A DNA stretch of 64,000 bases from Nitrospirales bacterium (lineage in GTDB: Bacteria; Nitrospirota; Nitrospiria; Nitrospirales; UBA8639): positions 88,868 to 152,867 of the forward strand of contig JAJDBM010000002.1 in assembly GCA_029261355.1 (NCBI GenBank), given 5' to 3'. The notes under the pieces were generated by a model, which searched no databases, had not been told where the DNA came from, and saw nothing but the letters and a program-made list of their open reading frames with translations. The translations under genes were made by a program, and so were the position numbers. This document shows positions 54,278-63,420 of the stretch, in pieces; position 1 is the stretch's first letter; each line of letters opens with the position of its first letter.

Positions 54278-54637
54278 CTACTCATTCTGCTTCGTAATGG
54301 TGTAGATTCCGTCTGAAAGTTCAATAGTGACTTTGCTGTCTTTCGCAAGGTTTGCCGGAACAACAGTTGCTGGTGGAGAAAAAATTTGATATGCAAGTTC
54401 TCCTTTCTTCACCATATAAAGTTTTGCAGTATCGCTTATTTTCACTATATCCGTTACTGTTACATTGGGCTTTTTGGCTGGGCAAGCACTAAAGCCTGGC
54501 CAGCATGCAGCTTGCGCTGGATCGACTACTGCGGTTCCGGCCCCTGTATCAATATCGATATCAATAAATGGTGTTTGACAACCAACCAGCACAGTCGAGT
54601 ACAGAAAGAGCATCATCAGAAATTTGAACGCAATCAT
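54278..54637 (-). CDS. Small lipoprotein with PFIDI motif
   Basis: This 119-residue protein has a lipoprotein signal (YSTVLVGCQ). Directly after the lipobox comes TPFIDIDIDTG, which is nearly repeated in the next gene (CTQPFIDIGIN). The mature part is a small beta-rich domain (VKISDTAKLYMVKKGELAYQ). No family is recognised. It lies downstream of two related lipoprotein genes on the same strand and upstream of exoprotein 2. Confidence 0.6.
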   Translation of the reverse strand: MIAFKFLMMLFLYSTVLVGCQTPFIDIDIDTGAGTAVVDPAQAACWPGFSACPAKKPNVTVTDIVKISDTAKLYMVKKGELAYQIFSPPATVVPANLAKDSKVTIELSDGIYTITKQNE

Positions 54638-54699
54638 GTCATCACCTCCTCATATATTTATTAATAATGTGGATGTTAAGAATGCTTAGCCGTTTTTTC

Positions 54700-55725
54700 C
54701 TACTCTTGCGACTTTCGGACTTTCTCTTTTAGTTTGTCTTTAATTTTTGGAAGCCTAATTAATTTTGCTCCCGAATGGATTTTCTTACATCGTTCGCTCA
54801 ACTTATGCCTCCCTTGTTGGTCGTAACAGTCTAGTCCAACTGCAGCAATCTGTTTATGATCGTTGCGTGCCTGAGAGACAATGCCTTTCAATGCTGCTTT
54901 GTCGGAATTCTTTACGTCCACGGCTAGTTGAATATCTTCCAATGTGTGCCGAATTTCGTCATCTCGGTTCTTAATATATTTGTTTCTAAGGGGCACCACT
55001 TTGGATTCAATTGGCGTAGTCAAGAATAGTTTGCTGTGACTGCGTGGTCCTCCTGAAAAAACCAGTGCCGAAATGGCAGCTCGGATGAGATCATTTTCAC
55101 GATCGGACTTTAGTTCCATTAACTCTTGACGGACTTTCCGAAGGTCTTGGAGCAGATCTTGATTCACCTTGTCTTTCCAGACTTTTCTTCGTCCATTCTT
55201 TGCTAACACCGATTCTCGAACGAATCGTGTCAATGTGTTAAAGCGTAGATCCTTTAATTTAGTATTCCCATTAAGCCAGATCCCTATTGCTTTCACTGCC
55301 GCCGTTTTATCCCTGTAATCATCGGTCGTGCCTGAACGCAAAAAAGTCTGTATTGCTTTTAGCGCTTTCTGGCTACCAATCGCGCCCAGTGTGGTGACAA
55401 CGTTTGAGCACACCCTCCCGTCTTCAAGAGTTTTTCCACAATTTGGTTTTACCAGCAACTTAGACAGTTCTTTCACATTACTTGTCTTTTTTTCTTCAGC
55501 ATAAGCTCTCATTGCGGCGAGTGACCGACCGTGAGCAACTCTTTTTTTCACGAACTTCTCAATTGGAAGTGGCGACCGGCCTGCCAAGGGTTCTTCAATG
55601 CGATCAATATCTTGTGGATCTTCTTGGTCAGCGTTAATTCCAATATCAATGAAAGGCTGAGTGCACCCGGTAAGAAAGCCTGTGTAGAGTAAGAGAGCCA
55701 AGAGTCGTTTGTGTACGGTCATCAT
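54700..55725 (-). CDS. HEAT-repeat-like lipoprotein
   Basis: From ATG 55725 (or 55722, with GGTGG ahead) the ~341-residue product has a lipobox (YTGFLTGC) followed by TQPFIDIGINADQED. A helical, lysine-rich region then contains HEAT-like units (NVVTTLGAIGSQKALKAIQT and DKTAAVKAIGIWL). The shared PFIDI start with the neighbouring small lipoprotein suggests a duplicated export module. Function unknown. A GTG at 55770 would place 15 residues before the signal and is unlikely. Confidence 0.65.
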   Translation of the reverse strand: MMTVHKRLLALLLYTGFLTGCTQPFIDIGINADQEDPQDIDRIEEPLAGRSPLPIEKFVKKRVAHGRSLAAMRAYAEEKKTSNVKELSKLLVKPNCGKTLEDGRVCSNVVTTLGAIGSQKALKAIQTFLRSGTTDDYRDKTAAVKAIGIWLNGNTKLKDLRFNTLTRFVRESVLAKNGRRKVWKDKVNQDLLQDLRKVRQELMELKSDRENDLIRAAISALVFSGGPRSHSKLFLTTPIESKVVPLRNKYIKNRDDEIRHTLEDIQLAVDVKNSDKAALKGIVSQARNDHKQIAAVGLDCYDQQGRHKLSERCKKIHSGAKLIRLPKIKDKLKEKVRKSQE

Positions 55726-55830
55726 GCCACCTTCAGTTAGGGCAAATTTTAATAGGTCTGTCTCACTCACAAAACATAGTGCCGGGATGATGAATTTCTA
55801 TTTCAAACTCTGATTTCGTTGATTATTCAT

Positions 55831-56583
55831 TTACTGTGAACGTTTATCTCGAAGATCGAAGCAGTCACATTTGGTGAGGTGGGTATTCTGCGCGTCAATA
55901 ACACCACTCATGACATATGGCTTAGGACTGTTGCTGGCGAGGTCTGGTCGATCTTTTAAATGTCCAAATTCATGAAGCCATAATACACTTTCACTCTTTG
56001 GGCAAAGGCCTTCTTGGCAGGCAGACTCAATGATAGTGTATCCGCGGAGGGTACATCCCCAGTATGTGTCCACTTCCGTTTGTCCACACCAACCTATTTC
56101 TTCGACGAGTATGATTGCGTTCGGTTTCATATTCATATTGCTGGCCTGATTGATGACCTCATTAAAGTCAGTCTCTTCGCAAATCTTACCCTTCCTCAAG
56201 CACTCACTTTGATTCGAGTTGAATTCACGAACGGCTTGATCTGGGTTCAGCATGGTTTGGGGAGACATGGTTAATCTGACCTTACAGGCAACATCGTTAC
56301 CTTCTCCTTCTTGAGCTATTTCAGTGGCTTGGTCAAGAAGGTTCGCCACCATGCTGATTTTAGGTGCATTATCGGAGGCGATGTTTTCTCCATCTACCTC
56401 GATCATTGGTCGCAATCTAGCGACATTGAGTGTATGTACAACCTCCGATTGGTCTGCAAAAGGGGCGACATTACATGTCTTTGCGGTCGGCGGCTTAATC
56501 GTGATTCTGGTACAGCCACTCAGTCCGATCATGACAAAGCATAAAGCTAATACTAGGAATACAGCTAAACGATTAGGTTTCAT
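55831..56583 (-). CDS. Lipoprotein with HEFGH metalloprotease-like motif
   Basis: From ATG 56583 (AGGGAG 7 nt upstream) the 250-residue product has a lipobox (VMIGLSGCT), several cysteine pairs in its second half, and the motif SVLWLHEFGHLKDRPD. HEFGH with a downstream aspartate fits a zinc-binding site of the metzincin type, and VMSGVIDAQN after it could be a Met-turn-like segment. Substrate unknown. It is the first of three co-directional lipoprotein genes. Confidence 0.65.
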   Translation of the reverse strand: MKPNRLAVFLVLALCFVMIGLSGCTRITIKPPTAKTCNVAPFADQSEVVHTLNVARLRPMIEVDGENIASDNAPKISMVANLLDQATEIAQEGEGNDVACKVRLTMSPQTMLNPDQAVREFNSNQSECLRKGKICEETDFNEVINQASNMNMKPNAIILVEEIGWCGQTEVDTYWGCTLRGYTIIESACQEGLCPKSESVLWLHEFGHLKDRPDLASNSPKPYVMSGVIDAQNTHLTKCDCFDLRDKRSQ

Positions 56584-56914
56584 TGGGTACTCCCTGTATG
56601 ACTTTCTCTGAACTGGGAACATCTGCTTCTTTTGATAGAATATACATCTATATTGAATTGTTAACATTCAAAATGTTACTTGGGCTTTAAGCCACATTTT
56701 CGTACTCAGACCAATTAGGAACATGACCAAGAGCATGATGCAGGGAGTTTTCATATTCTCCTCTCTAGGTCCGCTTGGTCTTTTGGGCCGATTCCCATTA
56801 AGCCAGCAATTGTAATGCCTTTATATCTATATCTTTATAATTAGTGATGCTTTCTGTACCCCACGACAGTTTGAGCGCTCGTCAGAGTTAAACTAGTCCA
56901 ACAAAAGTATCCAT

Positions 56915-56935
56915 TTAGATACGGATCGTATCTAA
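56915..56935. promoter_or_regulatory. 21-bp dyad TTAGATACG / CGTATCTAA
   Basis: Perfect 9-bp arms (56915-56923 and 56927-56935) flank 3 nt in the ~700-bp gap between the divergent HEFGH lipoprotein and Mrp genes. It is a good candidate operator. The remainder of 56584-57286 shows no gene I can support. Confidence 0.45.
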
Positions 56936-57286
56936 TCGGATAACTGATCTTGATCGCGAGTTGAATTCCCTATCTATTGGCTTGAGGCGCAAGAGACCTT
57001 TGCCTGGATATTGTTTACTCCCATCTTGAGTTGAAGCCTCGTTCTGTAATTTTCACAACGCAAAAAGCGTAAGGATGTGGATTATCCTTTCATTGTGAAA
57101 GAGTTCTGTTGATGAGGCATCAAGATGAAGGATTTAGATTTTTGAACATTAAAAGTCCTTCAATTGTTAGGGAATTGCCTAGAACTAATAGGTTGGCGTG
57201 GTTTGACGCTCCAAAAAATGCTGTGGTAACGTCGTTTAATGGTCTAGGCGGTTTTGATTATTTAACTGTTTGTAGGGGCTTCTCTT

Positions 57287-58207
57287 ATGGCTGCAGAACA
57301 AGATCTCAAATCTATTTTAAATAAGTTGGATTATACGGATGATGCACGTGTCGTGGAGCAGATGTCGGCACAGATGCAAGAGGTGAAAACTCGATTAGCG
57401 GGTATTCGGAATAAGGTTGTGGTGATGAGTGGGAAGGGCGGAGTTGGTAAGAGCATGACGACCGTCAATTTGGCTCTCGCGTTAGCACGCAGCGGACAGC
57501 GAGTGGGCCTGGTCGATGTGGATTTGAATGGGCCGTGCGTTCCCCAGATGTTGGGAATTCGCGGGTCGATGGTGACTTATGGGCCTGAGGGCGCGTTTCC
57601 ACCTATTGGCCCTCTTGGTATAAAAGTCGCGTCGATGGACTTTTTGGTGAATACGAATGCGCCTGTTCGCTGGAAGGGGCCGATGGATTTGAGTCCGGTT
57701 TGGTTGGGGATGACAGAAATGAATGTCATTCGCGAGTTTCTCTCCGATATCGTGTGGGGAGAATTAGACTTTTTGTTAGCCGATCTTCCCCCTGGAGCAG
57801 CGGCTGATAAGCCTCCCCTTCTATCTGGTCTCATTTCGGATCTTGCGGGAGCCGTGGTGGTGACCACGCCATCAGAAGTGGCCTCAAATGTCGTGCAAAA
57901 GTCCATCGCCTATGCCCAAGAAGTGGGGATTGAAGTCCTTGGCGTGATTGAGAATATGAGCGAATATCGTTGTCCGTCCTGTGGGGAAGAAAACCCGCTC
58001 TTTGAAGGAGACACCGATACGATGTGTGATGCATTGGGTCTTCCTCTATTAGGGCGAATCCCATTTGATCGCACATTTGCCAAAACTTTTGATAAAGGTG
58101 ATCCTCTCTTGGATGAGACTCATCCGACTATTCAAAAGTATCAGGAGATTGCACGCAAGGTTCAGACTCTTTTAGACTATAAAAAGGTGTTGGCTGAAAA
58201 ATCATAA
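57287..58207 (+). CDS. apbC: Mrp/NBP35-family ATP-binding protein (Fe-S carrier type)
   Basis: This 306-residue protein has a deviant Walker A VMSGKGGVGKSMTTVNLA and Walker B VGLVDVDLNGPCVPQMLGI. Further blocks are FLLADLPPGAAADKP and ENMSEYRCPSCGEENPLF; the CxxC there can hold a bridging Fe-S cluster. Mrp/ApbC proteins carry Fe-S clusters to target proteins. The N-terminal MIP18-like domain is absent. It lies 47 bp ahead of the PCP-reductase gene, a pairing that suggests shared redox or Fe-S maturation work. Confidence 0.9.
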   Translation: MAAEQDLKSILNKLDYTDDARVVEQMSAQMQEVKTRLAGIRNKVVVMSGKGGVGKSMTTVNLALALARSGQRVGLVDVDLNGPCVPQMLGIRGSMVTYGPEGAFPPIGPLGIKVASMDFLVNTNAPVRWKGPMDLSPVWLGMTEMNVIREFLSDIVWGELDFLLADLPPGAAADKPPLLSGLISDLAGAVVVTTPSEVASNVVQKSIAYAQEVGIEVLGVIENMSEYRCPSCGEENPLFEGDTDTMCDALGLPLLGRIPFDRTFAKTFDKGDPLLDETHPTIQKYQEIARKVQTLLDYKKVLAEKS

Positions 58208-58254
58208 TTCGATTCCCTGCGCACGTAGAGGCAGGGAGCTCTAAGGGGAAACTC

Positions 58255-59028
58255 ATGAAATTTGTTTGTTTAAAATGTGAAACGTATATGGGGTTTGAAA
58301 AGGTTGAACAGCCCGCCGAAGGGTCATTGGGTGTTTTCTTCACATGCCCGTCGTGTGACGCGAAGTTCTCGATGGTCACGAATCCAGGTGAGACCCAAAT
58401 GGTGAGCTCGCTTGGCGTGCAACTTGGAGGTCGAACAGCAGCTCCTGCACCGTTGGAAATGACACGCGGTGGATTGAAGGAAGAAGTGGGTGCCGGTGCT
58501 GGCCAAATGGCTGCCTATTTGAATGAAAAGATCCAAGCAGGCGAATCCCCTACTCCTTCAGCTGCCGCAGCACCAGCCGCAATGTCTGGTGCACCTGGGC
58601 AAGCTGGAGAAGCGAAGGAAGGTGGATGTCCTTTCTCGGCTGTGGTGGCTCAAATGGGCCTTGGGTCAACTGGTACGGCAGGAACTGCAGCACCCGCTGG
58701 TCCGGCATTGACTTGGACGCCAGATGCACAAGAACGATTAGATAAGCTTCCTTCTTTCGTCGCCCCTATGGTTCGCGGCAGCGTAGAGACCTACGCAAGA
58801 AGTAATGGATTTGAGAAAATTACACTTCAAGTTATGGACGATTCCAAGAATTCTACTGATGGCATGGAATGGTCACCTGAAGCGAAGGAACGCCTCAGCA
58901 AAATTCCTGATTTCATTCAGCCCATGGCTAAAAAAGAAATCGAACGATTAGCCAAGGAGCAAGGTGCAACATCAATTTCGGCTGACCTTATGGAAGCTGC
59001 CAAAGAAAAATTCATGAAGTTTATGTAA
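58255..59028 (+). CDS. PCP-reductase-domain protein with N-terminal zinc ribbon
   Basis: This 257-residue protein starts with a CxxC zinc ribbon (FVCLKCETYMGF and FTCPSCDAKF). A low-complexity alanine- and proline-rich linker (about 95-145) follows. It ends with two PCP-reductase (protochlorophyllide-reductase 57-kD subunit-like) domains, each opening with W-x-x-x-A-x-x-R-L-x-K-x-P: WTPDAQERLDKLPSF and WSPEAKERLSKIPDF. No chlorophyll pathway gene is present, so the domain serves another redox or Fe-S role. It follows an Mrp-type ATPase gene. A family B element abuts its stop codon. Confidence 0.85.
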   Translation: MKFVCLKCETYMGFEKVEQPAEGSLGVFFTCPSCDAKFSMVTNPGETQMVSSLGVQLGGRTAAPAPLEMTRGGLKEEVGAGAGQMAAYLNEKIQAGESPTPSAAAAPAAMSGAPGQAGEAKEGGCPFSAVVAQMGLGSTGTAGTAAPAGPALTWTPDAQERLDKLPSFVAPMVRGSVETYARSNGFEKITLQVMDDSKNSTDGMEWSPEAKERLSKIPDFIQPMAKKEIERLAKEQGATSISADLMEAAKEKFMKFM

Positions 59029-59124
59029 CTATAGTGAATCTAAATACGCTTTAGTTGTTTGGCTTGGATGGTCTCGCTGCTGTTGCATCGCTTAACGTGA
59101 GGGAGTTTATCGAAGCGGCTATAG
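59029..59124 (+). mobile_element. Family B MITE-like element, copy 3 (96 bp)
   Basis: It starts CTATAGTGAATC and ends GAAGCGGCTATAG directly after the TAA stop at 59026-59028 of the PCP-reductase gene. Its interior is the most diverged of the four copies, but length and both ends agree. Confidence 0.62.
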
Positions 59125-59142
59125 AAACTAAATGCATCTACA

Positions 59143-59176
59143 AAGGGCGGCTCTTGAGAAAGAGTCGCCCTTTTTT
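59143..59176 (+). terminator. Rho-independent terminator
   Basis: The stem GGGCGGCTCTT / AAGAGTCGCCC (59145-59170, one mismatch, loop GAGA) is followed by six T. It ends the Mrp/PCP-reductase operon just beyond the family B element. The stem would also partly serve the opposite strand. Confidence 0.85.
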
Positions 59177-59229
59177 GTGCTGTTTAAGCTGTGTTGTATT
59201 AAGCGGATCCGAGACCATAATATTTGCTA

Positions 59230-59865
59230 CTAAAAGTTATTCCAATTCGCATACGGTTTTGATTGGTAAATCTCCTCGACAGAATTGGCCAACACTATTC
59301 CCTGTTGCTCCAGTAATTTTGCCGTTTTCCATAACGGGAGTCCAACTATCGTCGGATAGTCCCCTTCAATTTTATCTATGAATCTCTTTCCTTTTCCCTG
59401 AATCGAATAGGCTCCAGCTTTCCCGAGACTTTCTTGGGTATCTAGGTATTCTGCCAGCGTTTGCTCATCAAATTTCTTGATCCAAACTGTTGCGGTTTCA
59501 ATGAATTTTAGGGAGACATTGGCTGATTTTTGTATCATTGCCACTCCGGTGTGGACGTGATGGAGACGTCCTCGAAGTTGGCGAAGCATGTGTTCTGCGT
59601 TTTGTAGATTTTCTGGTTTTCCGAGTAATTGTCCGTCAATCTCGATGATCGTATCACTCCCAAGTATCAAATGTTCTGGGTATTGAGATGAAACAGATTT
59701 TGCTTTGTCTAAAGCAAATTGTGAGGCTTGTTTACTTGGGGAATGTGTGGCAGATGGAATTTCCTCGCATGTGGGCGCGACGACCTCAAATGTAATGCCA
59801 AGCAGTGAAAGTAACTCATGACGACGTGGTGACGTCGAGGCCAAAATGATCTGTGGGGATGGCAT
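59230..59865 (-). CDS. maf: Maf-like nucleotide pyrophosphatase
   Basis: This 211-residue protein has the Maf opening IILASTSPRRHELLSLLGI followed by LALDKAKSV-like and LGSDTIIEIDGQLLGKP blocks and ends KIEGDYPTIVGLPL. Maf enzymes hydrolyse modified nucleoside triphosphates such as m7GTP, dTTP and UTP. The gene lies 14 bp downstream of the dihydrouridine synthase gene on the same strand and forms an operon with it. The length is normal. Confidence 0.92.
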   Translation of the reverse strand: MPSPQIILASTSPRRHELLSLLGITFEVVAPTCEEIPSATHSPSKQASQFALDKAKSVSSQYPEHLILGSDTIIEIDGQLLGKPENLQNAEHMLRQLRGRLHHVHTGVAMIQKSANVSLKFIETATVWIKKFDEQTLAEYLDTQESLGKAGAYSIQGKGKRFIDKIEGDYPTIVGLPLWKTAKLLEQQGIVLANSVEEIYQSKPYANWNNF

Positions 59866-59879
59866 GGAATGTATGCGCG

Positions 59880-61031
59880 TTAGGCCGGTGAGCCAACGGG
59901 AGTGAATGGTGCGGTATTTGTTTGGTGCGTTGCTTTGTACTCATGTAAGACGTGCGCGACATCTTGTGAGCTACTTGTTCTCACCATATTGGCCCGCATG
60001 GCAGCGGCATGGGGAAACCCAGAGCAATACCAGCCGAGATGCTTCCGCATTCGCGGGAATCCTTCTTTGGGGTTTCTTGTTTCGAAGTATGTGGCATGCT
60101 CCATAATCATGTGAAATCGTGTTTGGAGATCAATCGTGTCTGGGGTTAATTCCGTCGGAATTCCTGATTGCATGGCATGGCGAAGGTCACGTATTTGGCG
60201 AAAGATCCAAGGATTGCCGAGCGCAGCTCGTCCAATTAAGGCCCCATCAACTCCATAGGTTCGTATAGCTGTTCGTGCGTTGTCTAGTGATTGAATATCG
60301 CCATTACCCAAGACCAGAATGCCTTTTGCTCGAATTCGTTCAGCCGCCAATCCTATGGATTCCCAGTCGGCTTCTCCTCGGTACATTTGCTGCAATGTTC
60401 TTCCATGGATGGATATTGCCTCAGGTTTTCCTTGGGTTAAGCACTCGCTCCATTCTTCGATGACAATTTCATCATAGCCTAAGCGAGTTTTAACAGAAAG
60501 CGGGATAGGCTTTCGTTTAGATAGTAATGGTGTTTCCCACTGATTTTCTTTATTCATCTCATAGATTTTTTCAATGATGGCTGGCCGTATACCTGCTTCT
60601 TTTAGCGACTGTCCGTTGGCCCAGTCTTTGATTCCTTGGTGAGCGGCATCCATGATCTTGAGTGCGCGTTCGGGGGTGCGAATGAGGGCTGCTCCACTTC
60701 CCGACGACGCGACGTTTTTGGATGGACAGCCCATGTTGATGTCTAGCCCATCAAACCCCATTTCGCAGACGATGTGTGCTGATTGGTAAAATAGCTCAGG
60801 GTCTTTCCCATATAACTGCGCGAGAATAGGTCGCTCTTCATGTGAGTACTGGAATGCTCCCCATCCCCCCTTGCGGCTATGACAAATTTCCCCAACATTT
60901 GTAAACTCGGTAAAGACAATGTCTGGGTGCGCATGGGTCGCTACGATGTGGCGAAAGGAGGCATCTGTAACGCCATCCATGGGGGAGAGACCAATGATAG
61001 GGAGTGGGAGTTGACGCCAGAAACTTGTCAA
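59880..61031 (-). CDS. tRNA-dihydrouridine synthase
   Basis: This 383-residue flavoprotein starts LPIIGLSPMDGVTDASFRHI and has LDINMGCPSKNVASSGSGAA, with the family's active-site cysteine in MGCPSKNV. It also has RLGYDEIVIEEW-like and LVLGNGDIQSLDNARTAIRT blocks, DGALIGRAALGNPWIFRQIR and a helical C-terminal domain. It reduces uridine to dihydrouridine in tRNA using FMN and NADPH. Which Dus subfamily (DusA, B or C) cannot be settled by eye. It is upstream of maf by 14 bp. Confidence 0.9.
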   Translation of the reverse strand: MTSFWRQLPLPIIGLSPMDGVTDASFRHIVATHAHPDIVFTEFTNVGEICHSRKGGWGAFQYSHEERPILAQLYGKDPELFYQSAHIVCEMGFDGLDINMGCPSKNVASSGSGAALIRTPERALKIMDAAHQGIKDWANGQSLKEAGIRPAIIEKIYEMNKENQWETPLLSKRKPIPLSVKTRLGYDEIVIEEWSECLTQGKPEAISIHGRTLQQMYRGEADWESIGLAAERIRAKGILVLGNGDIQSLDNARTAIRTYGVDGALIGRAALGNPWIFRQIRDLRHAMQSGIPTELTPDTIDLQTRFHMIMEHATYFETRNPKEGFPRMRKHLGWYCSGFPHAAAMRANMVRTSSSQDVAHVLHEYKATHQTNTAPFTPVGSPA

Positions 61032-61315
61032 AGATTGAAGATCCTTACTGTTAGGTGGTCCATTGTCTTAGGGGCTTGAGTCCCTGGTGACATTAGCCGA
61101 AGAGTGATAGCTTTCTGCGTAACGTCAATTAGTATGACAGGAGCAACCAATTGCTTTGAAAGCATAGAATACAGCCATGCTCTTTTGTAACGCAAAGCTT
61201 TCTGACAGATTATCATATTCCCTATAAGCTAACAGGGAGAATTTTCTCCATAAAGCCTCGGCACCTATTCATGACAGGGACAGTCTTATAGGAATCGAAG
61301 GCCTTCTGACTGCAG

Positions 61316-61412
61316 TTATAGCGAATCCAAATACGTTCCAGCTTAACCATATGGACTTTCAGTGCGGTATCAAGTGCTTCAAGGGTACGGAAGTTCATTG
61401 GATTGGCTATAA
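61316..61412 (+). mobile_element. Family B MITE-like element, copy 4 (97 bp)
   Basis: It starts TTATAGCGAATCCAAATACG and ends TTGGATTGGCTATAA. It matches copy 1 most closely (GTTCCAG, GACTTTC, GCGGTATCAA, CTTCAA and TACGGAA words). It lies in the 724-bp gap 61032-61755 between the dus and DHH genes, which has no supported gene. Confidence 0.75.
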
Positions 61413-61755
61413 GGAATGGTCGTCTAAAACCTGGAGGAATTGCTCTTTTGTTTCATGCGTTTCAAGGTGTGTTGGTCGATTGGATTGCTACATAAATTCA
61501 TGCACGATAGAGAAGTTTGCCGGCTTTGAGATTCTAGGACTTTCCTGGTAATAGAAGTGCAATTGTTGGGAGTATTCTTGTCATGTATTTGATCGGCTGA
61601 TTACTTGCTAGTCAGTGGTGAGTGAATGTGCTGTTCCAGCCAAAATCTATACTTTAATGCCCTATTTTTGCATTTCTGAACTTCTGTGAAGTGGGATGTA
61701 ATTTTTTTGTATGCAAAACCGTGGTATTGTTGTTCTAGGTAAGGAGATATATTGA

Positions 61756-62631
61756 ATGATAACTTTTGATCAGCAGGACAATGCCCATGACCCTGAGGTC
61801 GTACTGTATCATGCCGAATGCACTGATGGATTTGGTGCTGCATGGGCAGTGTGGAAACGTTTTCCTGACGCGAAATTCCTACCGGTTAAACATGGAGACC
61901 CTCCCCCCAATGACCTCATAGATCGACATCTGTTGATGGTCGATTTTAGTTATAGCCGTGATGTGATTGAAGCGATGCAGGGGAAGGCCGCGAGCTTATT
62001 TATTTTAGATCATCATGTGACGGCCCAGGCCGCGCTCGCTGATTTGCCGTATGTCCATTTTGATATGGAGAAAAGCGGCGCGGTGTTGGCATGGGAGTGG
62101 GTACATGGGCAGCCTGTTCCTTGGATGATGCAGTATATTCAAGATAAAGACCTCTGGCAGTGGCGCCTTCCAGACAGCCGGGAAATTAATGCGGCCCTTT
62201 CTTCTTATCCATTTGAATTTTCGGTATGGGACAAGTTGAGTCAAGACGTGTTGGAGGTTGAGGGGAGAGGCATCCTTCGTCATGAAAATGTCCTCATCGA
62301 TAAGATGGTTGCTGAGGCTGTGATGGTGGAGTTTGAAGGAGCAACGGTCCCAGCCGTATATAGCCCTGTGTTGACAAGCCAAGTTGGGGAAAGGCTTTCG
62401 AAGGACAATCCTTTTGGCATTATTTGGCATCAGCGAGATGGCCGACGATATGTCAGCATGCGGTCTCGTGCTGGTGGTGTGTCAGTTGCAGATATTGCCG
62501 CACGTTATGGTGGAGGCGGACATACTCATGCTGCTGGTTTTTCCTTTGCACTTGGTGCTGATGCCTGTCGTGCCCTTGATCCGATTCTTAGTCTGACTGT
62601 GAAGGAGTGCTTAGGTAATTCTCCAATATAA
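61756..62631 (+). CDS. DHH-family phosphoesterase-like protein
   Basis: This 291-residue protein has the DHH/DHHA1 pattern. YHAECTDGFGAAWAVWKRFP replaces the first metal motif, followed by LLMVDFSYSRDVI, LFILDHHVTAQAAL (the DHH triad) and C-terminal YGGGGHTHAAGFSF, the DHHA1 glycine motif. Metal residues D and HH are present. Such proteins cleave phosphodiester bonds in nucleotides or nano-RNA. An upstream AGGAGA and the intergenic spacing support ATG 61756. It precedes the rhomboid gene by 23 bp. Confidence 0.88.
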   Translation: MITFDQQDNAHDPEVVLYHAECTDGFGAAWAVWKRFPDAKFLPVKHGDPPPNDLIDRHLLMVDFSYSRDVIEAMQGKAASLFILDHHVTAQAALADLPYVHFDMEKSGAVLAWEWVHGQPVPWMMQYIQDKDLWQWRLPDSREINAALSSYPFEFSVWDKLSQDVLEVEGRGILRHENVLIDKMVAEAVMVEFEGATVPAVYSPVLTSQVGERLSKDNPFGIIWHQRDGRRYVSMRSRAGGVSVADIAARYGGGGHTHAAGFSFALGADACRALDPILSLTVKECLGNSPI

Positions 62632-62654
62632 TATTGTACAGGTTTGCCTGACGA

Positions 62655-63371
62655 ATGATTCCACTCAAGGATGACAACCCTACTGAGATTACTCCGTACC
62701 TCACCGTCTTCTTCGTCATTGCCTGCGTTTTCGTATTTCTCTATCAAGTTTCATTACCTGTGAGGACTGGCGAACTTTTTGTCTATCAATTTGGGGCCAT
62801 TCCTGCGGTCGTTTTTGGTTATACCCAATTACCTTCTGAGCTTATTTCTCTCCCGGCCTATGGGACGTTGCTATCAAGTATGTTTCTACATGGGGGCTGG
62901 ATGCATTTATTTGGGAATATCCTCTATCTGTGGATATTCGGCAATAATATTGAAGATGTGATGGGGCATGGTAAATTTATTGTCTTTTATCTTCTTTGTG
63001 GAGTTTTCGCAGCCTTGAGCCATGCTTTGATCAATCCAGAGTCAACTGTTCCTATGATTGGAGCCAGTGGGGCTATTTCAGGGATATTAGGTGCGTATTT
63101 GTTGTTATTCCCCTATGCTCGGGTCCTGATAGTTATCCCTTTCTGGTTTTTTCATTGGACGTATGTGCCTGCAGCTGTTGTTCTTGGGCTTTGGTTTGTC
63201 ATGCAGCTATTCAGTGGCGGAGTGAGCCTAGGGCAAGAAGGCGGTGGAGTGGCATTTTTCGCGCATATTGGAGGATTTATTGCTGGTATGACTATGGTAG
63301 GTATCTTCAAGCATCCCCATATAGAGTTTTTCAATAAGAGTCCCAGGCAATATAGACAAAGGAATAATTGA
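62655..63371 (+). CDS. Rhomboid-family intramembrane serine protease
   Basis: This 238-residue protein has about six transmembrane helices and the rhomboid blocks FLHGGWMHLFGNILYLWIFG and GASGAISGILGAYLL (catalytic serine in GASG). A late histidine in FFAHIGGFIAGM completes the Ser-His dyad. It cleaves membrane-spanning substrates. It is the last gene before the rRNA operon and begins 23 bp after the DHH gene, so the two are likely co-transcribed. Confidence 0.92.
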   Translation: MIPLKDDNPTEITPYLTVFFVIACVFVFLYQVSLPVRTGELFVYQFGAIPAVVFGYTQLPSELISLPAYGTLLSSMFLHGGWMHLFGNILYLWIFGNNIEDVMGHGKFIVFYLLCGVFAALSHALINPESTVPMIGASGAISGILGAYLLLFPYARVLIVIPFWFFHWTYVPAAVVLGLWFVMQLFSGGVSLGQEGGGVAFFAHIGGFIAGMTMVGIFKHPHIEFFNKSPRQYRQRNN

Positions 63372-63420
63372 ATGTATTTCCAGTATTTGGAAATAAATTT
63401 AAAGCTTCAAACTATTTAAG

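Noticed and set aside
57109..57324. 71-codon frame overlapping the start of the Mrp gene
   Set aside because: TTG start without ribosome binding site, overlaps a real start codon, and no recognisable domain.
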